64,000 bases of DNA from Diphasiastrum complanatum (Eukaryota; Streptophyta; Lycopodiopsida; Lycopodiales; Lycopodiaceae), in contig CM055092.1 in the NCBI GenBank assembly GCA_029204225.1, positions 10,381,806 to 10,445,805 on the forward strand. The letters run 5' to 3'. This document shows positions 1 to 9,000 of this stretch, piece by piece; the stretch's first letter is position 1, and every line of letters begins with the position of its first letter. Under the pieces are notes generated by a model. It was given only the letters and a program-made list of their open reading frames with translations, had not been told where the DNA came from and did not search any database. Made by a program: the position numbers and the translations under genes.

Positions 1-427
1 CTTTGGTTTCCCCCAATCCTGGTGTGCTAATATCATCCATCCCATCCACAAAAATGGTTTCCCCATGAATCCTGGTAACTACCATACTATCATGATTGGA
101 CATGTCATGGCGAAACTTTATGGGACTGTCCTTCAGGCAACGATCAGTTCTGAGGCTGAGACTAGGAGCCTACACGCAATGGGCCAGGATGGTTTTCGTG
201 TTCACCATTCTACCACAGATCATGTCTTCATTTGTCGAGCTATCATTGAGGAAGCCAAGCATAGGAGACAGAGGGTTTATTGTTGCTTTGTTGACTTCCG
301 GAAAGCCTTTGACTTTGTTCCACGTTTTTTTCTCATCCAGCGCCTCCCCTGACACAGTTCTAGCAGTGATGGCACTTTATGAGCGAGTTCTTGGATATTG
401 TCGGAGTGACAGTGGCATCTTAGAGCA
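1..427 (+). pseudogene. LINE-A fragment: reverse transcriptase, N-terminal half
   Basis: This is a broken piece of a plant L1-type LINE ORF2, running in from the left edge. From 65 the frame reads NPGNYHTIMIGHVMAKLYG and then FVDFRKAFDFVPR. These are early reverse transcriptase blocks and match the RT of LINE-B (about 3660-3960) and of the LINE at the right end of the window. The first catalytic Asp, in FVDFRKAFD, is kept. The frame breaks near 352, and the match ends near 427, where the sequence switches to antisense LINE. The EN domain and the rest of RT are not attached. The class is certain; the left extent is unknown. Confidence 0.8.
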
Positions 428-626
428 TGGCTGTCCGTCAAAAATAAGCTCCTGTTGCTGCATGAAGGTCCTGGATGTGTTGAAGACCATAACTTTGGTC
501 TTGTCAATGTTAATTCTCAAGCCCCATCTGGTGTAGAAATCAAGGAGACTGTCCAGCTGCCTCTGTAAACCCTCTTTAGTAGAGGAGACTAAGGCTACAT
601 CATCTGCATATAGGAGAATGGCAATC
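428..626 (-). pseudogene. LINE-A fragment, inverted: RT catalytic-loop region
   Basis: This stretch is antisense LINE ORF2. Read on the minus strand it covers the part from the ILLYADDV catalytic loop to the block ending MLDG. It lines up with 62640-62830 of the right-hand LINE, which lies on the same strand. It sits tail to tail with the plus-strand piece at 1-427, and its right end meets CT-rich simple sequence. It cannot encode anything alone. Confidence 0.8.
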
Positions 627-818
627 AGAATAAATCCTCTCTCTCTCCGTCTCTCACACTCTTTGTCTCTTCCTCTCTCTCACTCACACACAGATCACCA
701 CACACACACACATCTGTATGCACACAAATCACCAATATCCACACACACACACACACACACACACATAAATTACCACACACACACAATTTTCACACACAGC
801 TCATCACACACACAAACA

Positions 819-877
<59 letters not shown>
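627..877. repeat. CT and CA microsatellites upstream of LINE-B
   Basis: Mixed (CT)n and (CA)n simple sequence. The purest part is an uninterrupted TC tract at 822-877; CA runs lie at about 699-716, 740-767 and 773-784. Open frames here (for example a Ser/Leu- and His/Thr-rich one from 618) are products of the repeat and not genes. Confidence 0.95.
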
Positions 878-880
<3 letters not shown>

Positions 881-1030
881 CCGCCGCCCTGCTGGTGCGC
901 TGCCCGCCTGCTGGTGCGCTGCCCGCCCTGCTGGTGCGCTGCCCGCCCTGCTAGCGCTGCTGCCCTCTCTCTCTCTTGCGCGCCCACCCGCCCTGCTGGC
1001 GCTGTTGTCCGCCCTGCTGGCGCTGCAGTG
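878..1030 (+). repeat. GC-rich 20-bp tandem repeats in the LINE-B 5' UTR
   Basis: About six imperfect copies of a roughly 20-bp unit, CGCCCTGCTGGTGCGCTGCC, lie at about 889-968 and 990-1027. This is far more GC- and CpG-rich than the rest of the window. Its place, between the TC tract and ORF1, makes it the LINE 5' UTR. Tandem 5' UTR monomers act as promoters in some LINEs; that role here is inference. Confidence 0.65.
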
Positions 1031-1134
1031 CTGACCTTCGCACCTGCCCTACGCTGCCCTGCGCTGGTCTGCGCTACTGCGCTGCTACGCCTGGCCGTTT
1101 GTCTACACTGTCCTCCATCTGCTTACCGCCTCCT

Positions 1135-2055
1135 ATGGCACCTAAGAAAAAGGGGGGTGTTCTTACACCCCCCTCCCTGTTGGACACCCCCCCATCACCG
1201 GTAGTGATGGAGGAGCCGTCTTCGGTGATAGAAACTAGTGACATTCCTGTCAACATGGCTGCCATTGACTACACTCCTTCCAAACCTACCGAAAGTCTTT
1301 TTGCTTATGATCTTAGTTTTATCCGACAAGAAATTCTTGGACTTAAGAAACAACTACACCTCTTTGAAGCTGAAAATAGCAAGTTAGCTAAGGATCTTTT
1401 TGGTGTCACGGAACGTGTGGAGCAGCTTGAGCAAGAAAATATATATCTTAAGCAACGAATTGCAGAAAAAAGTGCCTTGGAGGAGACTTCCAACAAGATC
1501 AATAGCTTGGAGAAACAAGTCGAGGAGACGAAAACGTGGGCAGCACTCTTCAAACCGGATGATATGGGCAGCAAACTCTCATCACTCGCAAAACAGGTTG
1601 AAGAAACGACATCGATCCTTAAGCAAGGTAATCACTCTCAGATTTCATCTTTTCCGAAGGAAAACGATTTGGAGACAGTTTTGGGTGAACAAGCCAGAAG
1701 GGCCAAAAAAGCCTTTAACATTAGAGTAAGAGGCATTGCCAATGGTGGAAAACCGTTGGAAGAAGCTACGGATTTGCTCATTTCCAAGTTATCTCATGTG
1801 GCTGATGGTTTTGATACTGCTTGGCGTAGTAAATCTGATGACAATGTTTTGTTTATCAAGTTCCGCTCGCTTTCACAACGCAATGCTGCCCTTCGGCTTA
1901 GGGCAAAGCTTAAAGGTACTTTCATTTATATGGATGATGACTTAACAAATACTCAATGGTTGGCAAGAAAAAAGATTATCCTTGAAGCGAAAGAGAAAGG
2001 GCAAAGGGTTGTTTTTATTGACGGGAAACCGAGATTTTTCGACCTTCCACAATAG
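1135..2055 (+). CDS. LINE-B ORF1 protein (RNA-binding chaperone type)
   Basis: About 306 residues from the ATG at 1135 (MAPKKKGG). The frame is open upstream to 976, but that part is the translated GC repeat, so 1135 is preferred. Residues 1-50 are Pro/Ser-rich with a basic start. Residues about 60-155 form a long coiled coil with Leu/Glu/Lys heptads, as expected for trimerising LINE ORF1 proteins. Residues about 190-306 resemble the RRM plus C-terminal module of L1-type ORF1 proteins (FNIRVRGI, then VLFIKF, then DDLTNTQWLARKKIILEAK). The likely role is binding LINE RNA in a ribonucleoprotein. It ends at UAG 2053-2055, with ORF2 following in the same frame. Confidence 0.85.
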   Translation: MAPKKKGGVLTPPSLLDTPPSPVVMEEPSSVIETSDIPVNMAAIDYTPSKPTESLFAYDLSFIRQEILGLKKQLHLFEAENSKLAKDLFGVTERVEQLEQENIYLKQRIAEKSALEETSNKINSLEKQVEETKTWAALFKPDDMGSKLSSLAKQVEETTSILKQGNHSQISSFPKENDLETVLGEQARRAKKAFNIRVRGIANGGKPLEEATDLLISKLSHVADGFDTAWRSKSDDNVLFIKFRSLSQRNAALRLRAKLKGTFIYMDDDLTNTQWLARKKIILEAKEKGQRVVFIDGKPRFFDLPQ

Positions 2056-2103
2056 GAACTAGGGGCCCCCGGATATAGAAGCTACCCGAGATCCCCTACC
2101 AAT
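2053..2103 (+). promoter_or_regulatory. UAG between ORF1 and ORF2 with downstream hairpin: possible readthrough site
   Basis: ORF1 ends CAA-UAG-GAA-CUA, and the same frame then stays open through ORF2. There is no AUG from the stop to well past the first endonuclease motifs. A perfect 6-bp stem (TAGGGG at 2060-2065 with CCCCTA at 2093-2098) starts 4 nt after the stop, with a small inner CGG/CCG stem. The context resembles plant-virus leaky UAG sites (CAA-UAG-CAA-UUA), but has G rather than C after the stop. Reinitiation at a non-AUG codon such as UUG 2104 is the alternative. Confidence 0.45.
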
Positions 2104-5100
2104 TTGAGACTTGGCTTCTGGAATTGTAATGGTTTTTTATCTTCGTCATCAGCCGGAGACTTTGCTGATTTTATTAGAAAATGCGACATTTTGTTGTTGG
2201 CTGAAACTCATGAGTCCTTATATCATCCTCTTCCAAATATACAGGAGTACTCTTGGCATTCTGCTTTTCGTCCATTTGTTAGGGGAAAAACTTGTCGAGG
2301 ATCTGGAGGAGTAGCTTGTTTATACAGAGACACCACAGTTCAGATGGTTAAACAAGATCCATATGCTCGCTATATTTGGTTACACATTATTGGCTCACTA
2401 TTGGGATTACCTCAGGACATCTATATAGCTGTATGCTATTTTGCTCCACAGACCTCAGTGTTTGCTGAGTTTGGCGGGGACCCTTTTCAGGCTCTCTCAG
2501 ATGATATTGCTATCTTTTCTCAGCAGGGTTCCATTTTACTAGCAGGTGATTTCAACGCCCGCACAAGCTCTAGACAAACCGAATTTCATGCAGCTACGGA
2601 TCTTCTCAGGCTTTACCCTTTGGATATGGGGCTAGACCGGGTATCACAGGATGCAGACACTCCAGCTACATCTTTCGGGGAGCAGTTGATCACTCTAGCA
2701 GAGACACACGCTCTTGCCATTTTGAATGGCCTCACACAGTGGCCTTCCTCATCAGCATATACATGCTATCCTCATGGTGGAGGACATAGTGTGGTCGACT
2801 ACTTCATTGGATCACCTGCTTTGATCTCTCACATTTCTGATTTCTCCATTACACCCCCTACCATTTCCGATCACTCACTCTTACACATCTCACTTGGTCA
2901 CATAACCTCTTCTTTGCAAGTTTCTTGCTCTCTTCCCACTCATAAACGTATTCCTTTCACCCAATCTGGATTCACTAATTACACCACAATCTTATCCCAA
3001 CTACTCGCTAACTTCCCGTTCATGGCACCAATTGACCAGCAAGCCACTTTTCTCTCTACATCCCTCTTAGCTGCTGCTTCCTCATCCTTCCCCACCAAAA
3101 CGACATCATCTCACAGAAGTGTTCACAACAGATGGTATGATGCAGAATGCCGCTCTCTTCACAATCATGTGACATATGCCAGGTCACACTCCCCTGCCAC
3201 ACTCAAACAATGCCAGAAAGAATATCATAGAACCACCAGAACAAAGAAGATCAAGTACCTACAATCACTCTGCCAAAAAATGATCAACTCTTTAGATTCA
3301 CCCTCCTCCTCTTTTTTCTGGAAACATTTCACCAGACACTCTTCAACATTGGCCCCCATAGCCATCGAATCCTGGATCGAGTATGCCACAGAGTTATATA
3401 CCACGGACTCTCCTCCTACCTCACTCTCACCGAGACCTGACCACTGCTCACTTTTCACCCCTGACATGGTTGAAAACGCCATTAAACATGCCAAACTAAA
3501 TAAAGCCACTGACTATGACTCCTTAAGTGTAGACTTCCTAAAGCCCATAGCACATCTCATCTCCCCTTACATTGCTCATGTTTTTAACACAGCTGTTACT
3601 TCTGGTTTTCCTACGGCTTGGTGTACTAATATCCTTCACCCCATCCTCAAGGCAGGTGATCCCATGAATGTAGGAAACTACCGCACCATTATGATTGGCC
3701 ACACTCTGGCTAAGATATTTGGCTCTATACTACAGACAGTTACTGGATCTTTTGCTGAAACTGAGGGTTTACACGCTATGGGTCAAGCTGGTTTCAGACC
3801 GGGATATTCTACTTCAGACCAGATCTTCATTTTGAGATGCATTATTGAGGAGGCTCGACATCGGAAACAGAGAATTTACTGTTGCTTTGTGGATTTTCGC
3901 AAAGCTTTTGACTCTGTTCCACGACATCTTCTTTTCCAGAGACTGTCTTCACTTGGCTTTTCAGAGGATACTATTGCTGCGATCATTACTTTATATGAGC
4001 GAGTCTTGGCACGTTTCAGAGATGGTAGTGGCTGGTCCTCACAGATACATTCTACCATTGGTGTGAAGCAGGGTTGCCCCTTATCACCCACTCTTTTTGC
4101 ACTATATATAGATGACCTCGAGCGGATTATTCGCGAGGAAGGTGGAGAGGGCTGTCCCCTAGCAGACATTATTATCCCCATTCTCTTGTACGCTGATGAT
4201 GTGGTTCTCCTCTCATCCTCTGCAGCTGGTTTACAGAGTCACCTTTCTGCTTTACATCACTTTTGCCAGCGTTGGGGATTGACGGTTAACCTTAAGAAGA
4301 CTAAGATTATGGTGTTTAACACCAACAGACAGCATATGAGAGATGTGATTTTCTATTATGACGGGCTACCGATTGAGATCGTGACCTCCTACACCTATTT
4401 GGGAGTTCTTTTCTCTGGTCCGCTACTCACTTTTCGACCAGCAGCCACCGCCAGGCTCCGCAAGGGGCATACCGCTCTTGTGCATATGGAGAGATTTTGC
4501 TCTACTTATTATGTGCAGGATCCTGCTACCAGATGCCTACTATTTTCTGCTACTGTCTCCCCAGTTGTGCTATATTCGGCTGAGACTTGGTGCCCTGATT
4601 TATCACGCGATACATGGAGAGATCTTACTCGTATCCAGATTCTCATGCTCAGTAGGATAATCCGGGCTAAGCCCTCAGTACCACATGATATCATACTAGC
4701 CGAGTTTGCTTCTCCTCCATTAGTTGTTGGTGCTATGTTTCAGATCATCACCTTTCTTCACAGGGTATCAGATCTAGATACCTCCAGATACATTGTTGCT
4801 GCTCTCACTTCATCTTGTACCATTGCGGATCAGGGAGCCAAGCACTCTTGGTATCGCAGTGTCTCAGCCCTTCTTCAGACTTGGGGTTTATCCGCACTTG
4901 ATCTTCCGAATGGAACCCATGCTTATATCAGACAGCAGATCTACCGGAGCTACATACGCACTATATGGTCACATCCTGATCCAGATAGGGTCAAGCTACA
5001 TTATTATGGCACACATCTTTTACGGCTGGACGTTTCGGGCTTGCCTATTCTTCCAGTTTATCTTACACAGACGCTATCTTTTGGTCTGAGATATCGTATA

Positions 5101-5607
5101 GGACAGCTTCGAGTCTCTTCTCATCAGCTTGCTATCGAGACAGGTAGATACACAGACACTCCCAGATTGCAGCGGATATGTCAGCTCTGTTCTCTTCAGG
5201 AGGTGGAAGATGAGTTTCATTTCATCTTTCGCTGCCCAGTATACTATGAGATTAGAGGACGATACCATTGTTTATACCGAGATATTTCCCTCACGTTGAG
5301 CTCCTTCCTCGAGTATCCAGACGCTAGATGTGTGGGTCTTCTTTTGAGAGAGATGTATATTTTACGAGCTTCACTTCTACCTACGCTCTCAGATATGGAT
5401 TCCAGTCAGGCTCACATTACTCAGTTCTTCCAGAAGCGAGACAGAGTGGATATTTCGGTTGCGGATTTTGACGTCCCCGTCCGAAGATCGAAGACACAGA
5501 GAGTTTCGGCTCGATCCAGTGCTACTAGATCTTCATACGCCTCCCACCAGCCTACATCACGACCCACTACTACCATCACTCATTACTTTCGGCTTGCTCG
5601 TAGCTAG
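2056..5607 (+). CDS. LINE-B ORF2: APE endonuclease, reverse transcriptase, zinc knuckle, PIP-box tail
   Basis: About 1,180 codons without a stop; residues below count from UUG 2104, as there is no AUG start. Residues 1-255 are an APE-type endonuclease that nicks target DNA: LGFWNCNG, AETHE, AGDFNAR, VVDYF and ISDHS carry the catalytic Asn, Glu, Asp and His positions. Residues about 460-770 are the reverse transcriptase: FVDFRKAFDSVPR near 593, GVKQGCPLSP, and YADDV near 696 with both catalytic Asps. A CCHC knuckle (CQLC...H...C) lies near 1025-1045. The tail holds QAHITQFF (1102-1109), a match to the PCNA-binding PIP box, and a weaker ITHYF near the C-terminus. It is expected to perform target-primed reverse transcription in the nucleus. 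Confidence 0.93.
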   Translation, partial: ELGAPGYRSYPRSPTNLRLGFWNCNGFLSSSSAGDFADFIRKCDILLLAETHESLYHPLPNIQEYSWHSAFRPFVRGKTCRGSGGVACLYRDTTVQMVKQDPYARYIWLHIIGSLLGLPQDIYIAVCYFAPQTSVFAEFGGDPFQALSDDIAIFSQQGSILLAGDFNARTSSRQTEFHAATDLLRLYPLDMGLDRVSQDADTPATSFGEQLITLAETHALAILNGLTQWPSSSAYTCYPHGGGHSVVDYFIGSPALISHISDFSITPPTISDHSLLHISLGHITSSLQVSCSLPTHKRIPFTQSGFTNYTTILSQLLANFPFMAPIDQQATFLSTSLLAAASSSFPTKTTSSHRSVHNRWYDAECRSLHNHVTYARSHSPATLKQCQKEYHRTTRTKKIKYLQSLCQKMINSLDSPSSSFFWKHFTRHSSTLAPIAIESWIEYATELYTTDSPPTSLSPRPDHCSLFTPDMVENAIKHAKLNKATDYDSLSVDFLKPIAHLISPYIAHVFNTAVTSGFPTAWCTNILHPILKAGDPMNVGNYRTIMIGHTLAKIFGSILQTVTGSFAETEGLHAMGQAGFRPGYSTSDQIFILRCIIEEARHRKQRIYCCFVDFRKAFDSVPRHLLFQRLSSLGFSEDTIAAIITLYERVLARFRDGSGWSSQIHSTIGVKQGCPLSPTLFALYIDDLERIIREEGGEGCPLADIIIPILLYADDVVLLSSSAAGLQSHLSALHHFCQRWGLTVNLKKTKIMVFNTNRQHMRDVIFYYDGLPIEIVTSYTYLGVLFSGPLLTFRPAATARLRKGHTALVHMERFCSTYYVQDPATRCLLFSATVSPVVLYSAETWCPDLSRDTWRDLTRIQILMLSRIIRAKPSVPHDIILAEFASPPLVVGAMFQIITFLHRVSDLDTSRYIVAALTSSCTIADQGAKHSWYRSVSALLQTWGLSALDLPNGTHAYIRQQIYRSYIRTIWSHPDPDRVKLHYYGTHLLRLDVSGLPILPVYLTQTLSFGLRYRIGQLRVSSHQLAIETGRYTDTPRLQRICQLCSLQEVEDEFHFIFRCPVYYEIRGRYHCLYRDISLTLSSFLEYPDARCVGLLLREMYILRASLLPTLSDMDSSQAHITQFFQKRDRVDISVADFDVPVRRSKTQRVSARSSATRSSYASHQPTSRPTTTITHYFRLARS

Positions 5608-5844
5608 TTTCCTCCGCGGAGCAGGTGGTTAAGCTCTTGCTTTGTACCCTCACCAGCTGGTGGTCAAGCTTGGATACTTTTTCTCTTAGAGACAGAGAGA
5701 TCGATATTTTAGTTTTAGTTTTACTGTCTTTTCATTGGTAAATAAGTCCTTATGCGGACAATGCTTCTCACATTTTGTACTCTCTTTTGTCTTATGTGCC
5801 CCTGGGCACCAAAAGACGTTAATAATAATAATTCTAATTCTAAT

Positions 5845-5850
<6 letters not shown>
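5608..5850 (+). other. LINE-B 3' UTR with terminal hairpin and A/T-rich tail
   Basis: Noncoding region after the ORF2 stop. At 5796-5809 lies a perfect stem, GTGCCC-CT-GGGCAC, about 10 nt before the tail, which reads TAATAATAATAATTC then ATTCT repeats. Stringent LINEs, including plant L1s, are known to use a 3'-terminal stem-loop plus a short repeat tail for recognition by their reverse transcriptase. The position fits that role. Confidence 0.6.
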
Positions 5851-5884
<34 letters not shown>

Positions 5885-5890
5885 TCACAC
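5851..5890. repeat. TC then CA microsatellite beside the PIG-O exon 10 donor
   Basis: A short TC run passes into (CA)n at about 5854-5882. On the minus strand this is (TG)n beginning about 16 nt inside the intron that follows exon 10, so the splice donor is followed by a string of GT dinucleotides. Confidence 0.9.
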
Positions 5891-5898
5891 ACAGTTAC

Positions 5899-6061
5899 CT
5901 TCCCAATTTGCAAAGTGAGAGGTGCTTGTTTGGTAATATCAGATACAGAATAGCTAGCTGCAACAAGTAAAGGAATCCCAAGAATTGGAAGTACATGCGA
6001 TAGTCCAAAAGTGTCAATGGCCAGTAGAGCTCCTTGTCTATAGAGGTTGAAATCATCAAAC
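5899..6061 (-). CDS. PIGO: PIG-O exon (last visible): late membrane domain
   Basis: 163 nt encoding [19 protein letters not shown], then [15 protein letters not shown] and on to QIGK. Acceptor ATTTTGCAG, donor AAG|GTAACT followed by (TG)n. PIG-O normally continues for roughly 70 to 100 residues, with the last membrane segments; these are not seen to the left, so the terminal exon should lie beyond LINE-B and the window edge. Confidence 0.87.
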
Positions 6062-9000
6062 CTGCAAAATAAATAACACTGGCAATGATGAAAAGAGCCA
6101 CAAAAACAGCAACAAATTCCTCCGTACAGAGCATGAAGCAAAGATCAGATGCAGAATGAAAATCACATGCTTTGTCTGTTATTACAAAATCCAATATAAA
6201 AACAAAGGACTCTTAACACATGGATTACCATGATCCACAGACGTCATTTTCAAAACTTTCTCGAAACAGCGGGAGCTTCTCACGTAGTTAATTCACATTC
6301 AAAAATGCCATACGAGGCAATGTTCACAGTGACACAAACTCAGTCTGTGGTCAGCCTATCTCCTACATATTTTCTTGTTTAGGTGAAATTACATATTCCA
6401 AGTCAATGCAATCCTTCTGTCAAATGCTCAAATACCAACTTACTTCCTCACCAGGTCAACTATGACTTCACAAAAGAATGAAGACCTCTGGAGTCTGCAC
6501 ACTAGCCATTTCAGGAAAAATGGAGTCTGGGTGCATGTGTGTCAAATCACAGACCCTAATACTGGTACATAGATTTACCTCAATCTACTTTTGGGGATTC
6601 AAGAATGACAGTTTCTCAAGATAAACCATACCCACGACCCTATTTATTCTTCAAGAACTTGAAAATTTAATGCAGTTCCCATATTAGCTGAAGTTGCACT
6701 GCCTATAGCAGGTATAGCAATCCCACAGTACAAAGTGTGGATAAGATGGGCACATGATCCAAAAAAATTTAGCTCTGAGAATCTTAAAACTGATATTTTA
6801 GATAAGTTTGAACCATTAAAATGCAATACCGTTACTTAAGAGAGCTCTATCCTACAACCAGATTGAGGGAAGCTTACAAAGATCAGTCACATGTTATATC
6901 TAGCAACAAGCAGTACAAGTAAGCTCTTAACCAAATTAAATTGTTTGAAAGTGTGAAATAGCATACCTAATCTACCAACTCTATTTAGAAAGAGATGATA
7001 AGCAGGGGTCTGAAGAGTCAAGTATACTTACCCAATGAAAGCTGCAGGATACCGCAGTCCATCAAACGTGCATCTGATCCAAATACAAGTTTCCAAACAA
7101 TTAGGTTATAAATTTATAGACCTTGTCTTGCTATTCTAGCTACTGAACAATTGACAAAAGTGTTCTATTGACCTCTTCATTTACTCTTCATGATTTATTG
7201 CATTTCATCATTAACCTTTTAAAGTAACTTTAGCAATAGATCGCTACTTTATGCATCTATTGACCACAGATGGTTTACCAAAAACACTTAATCAATACCT
7301 ATGGCCTGTACAGAAAAACAGTAGAATGGCAAGAAAGTTCCAATCAACAGCAGGTACAGAGTACATGTCGTTGTCAGTTTTCTCCATGGCCATTTCTTGC
7401 TGCAGACGCTTGAGACTTTGGAGGTCTACAAGGCACTGGACTGCACAATAATCAGCCACTTATATGTTAGAAACAGCATATCAATTCTGCTATACCAACC
7501 TTGCAAAATCCTGAAATACCCAAATTCTGCCTACCCAGCATTTCAAAACTCTGAACACCATATGCTAATTTGTTCTTCTTGAGTTACTATGATACTTTCA
7601 GCATAAACAAGGTTAGGAAAAAGTAGCTTAATCATTACAGATAATATTTTTAAATTTAAGAAGTTTTCAAAGTTCTTCCAAGTGAAAGTGCATGACATAA
7701 AGCAAAGAGTCCAAAATGAAACCAGAAACAATCAGCAACATCTCAGGGAAAAAATCGTTTCAAATTTATTTTCTTCTTGGTGACTTGTAATACGTGCAAT
7801 GATCGAGTATCTCTTCATGAATTGCAATAACATGGATAAGCAGTACAAGAGCCTGCGATATATCAAGATAACTAGTTTCTCCTTGGCGAGAAACCCCAAG
7901 TCTAGCTAGTTTACTCTGTTGAAAAATCAAGCCACTACTTCAAAGGGAGGCACAATTCCTATCTATACTGAAAAGTGGATAACAAATCCATACAAGATCA
8001 TCAATGAAATCGCAAAAAGGAGCAGTAAATTGTCCATTGAAAACCACTCTCCTATACAGGTATACAGAAAACCAGCAAGAATAGGTTTGTAGACCCTCCT
8101 ATAGGGAACACTGCCGTAGAGTTTGTCCTACGAACAGCTCTCAAAAACTAAAATGATTAACTGCCAAAACGAGAGCAATGTCTAAATATCACCTCTAGGT
8201 CCCCTTAGGATTAGAGCAAGAGAGACCTGTACCCTGCCAAAAGGTCAGGGCTCAGTTGAGAAGTGGATCCCTACAAAGTGATGAATGTACCAAATCCGGT
8301 TAATAGTGACTCAATATAAATATTAGTAGCTAACAAAAACATTGTCCTCGATGTTTGACAAAAATATGCAACTTAAAAAAGATAATGCAGGGCTTCATAC
8401 GTTGAAGAAGAGGTCTCAAAATGTAGATGCTTAAGAAGCCGCAAAAGTGTGGCTGCAGAAGTACAGGCTGCAGCAAGAAAAAGGAAGCTGCTTAACTAGA
8501 AACATGAGATAGTTGTTGAATGATGATACAAGCACTCTATGGAGTTATGCTACGGACTTGGGATGCCACCCAACTTCACAGTAAAACCGTCATAGCCAAC
8601 CAATTCCATAATGTATATGTCAAAGGATCCAACAGTGTGATGGCAATAAAAAGCCAAGCTAGGTGTATAGCACACGAGTAATAAAAAAGTAGGAACAGAC
8701 ACCTTGGTGCTCTATTACGGCTCAATAGAACTGCAGAAGGATACACATACAACCAATCCCACAAGCAAGATGCAGCATCACAAAAAGAATACAATGCCAA
8801 CACTGACAAAATAGAAAGGATGCCTACTAGATGGTATCCCTGTGGAGCAAGAGAAGCAAAATCAAAGTGCAGATCCATGGTCTATATAGATGTCCATGTC
8901 CATGTGGGAACCTTGTGAATTCTATCAAAAAGTTTCTTACACAAGGAGTGCATACTGTTGTTATCAATGACCACAAACAAGTTAACAATAGTCTCAAATG

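Larger units (their letters stand above)
878..5850 (+). mobile_element. LINE-B: full-length L1-type retrotransposon
   Basis: A complete non-LTR element: GC-rich 5' UTR, ORF1 (coiled coil plus RNA-binding C-terminus), ORF2 (APE endonuclease, reverse transcriptase, zinc knuckle), a 3' UTR of about 200 bp with a terminal hairpin, and a TAA/ATTCT tail. Neither ORF has an internal stop or frameshift, unlike every other autonomous element here, so this copy is young and may be competent. It lies in the last visible intron of PIG-O, antisense to the gene. TC/CA simple repeats on both sides hide any target-site duplication, so the outer ends are approximate. Confidence 0.9.

Noticed and set aside
1-626. 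Twin-priming 5' inversion of LINE-A
   Set aside because: Twin priming inverts the 5' segment and leaves the 3' segment in sense; here the downstream segment is antisense whichever strand is taken as sense.
618-1034. A 138-codon frame rich in Ser, Leu and His through the microsatellites
   Set aside because: It is translation of (CT)n, (CA)n and the GC tandem repeat, with no protein-like composition.
8576-8878. A 100-residue hydrophobic minus-strand frame as an extra PIG-O exon
   Set aside because: No PIG-O similarity, and exons on either side already join in phase without it.
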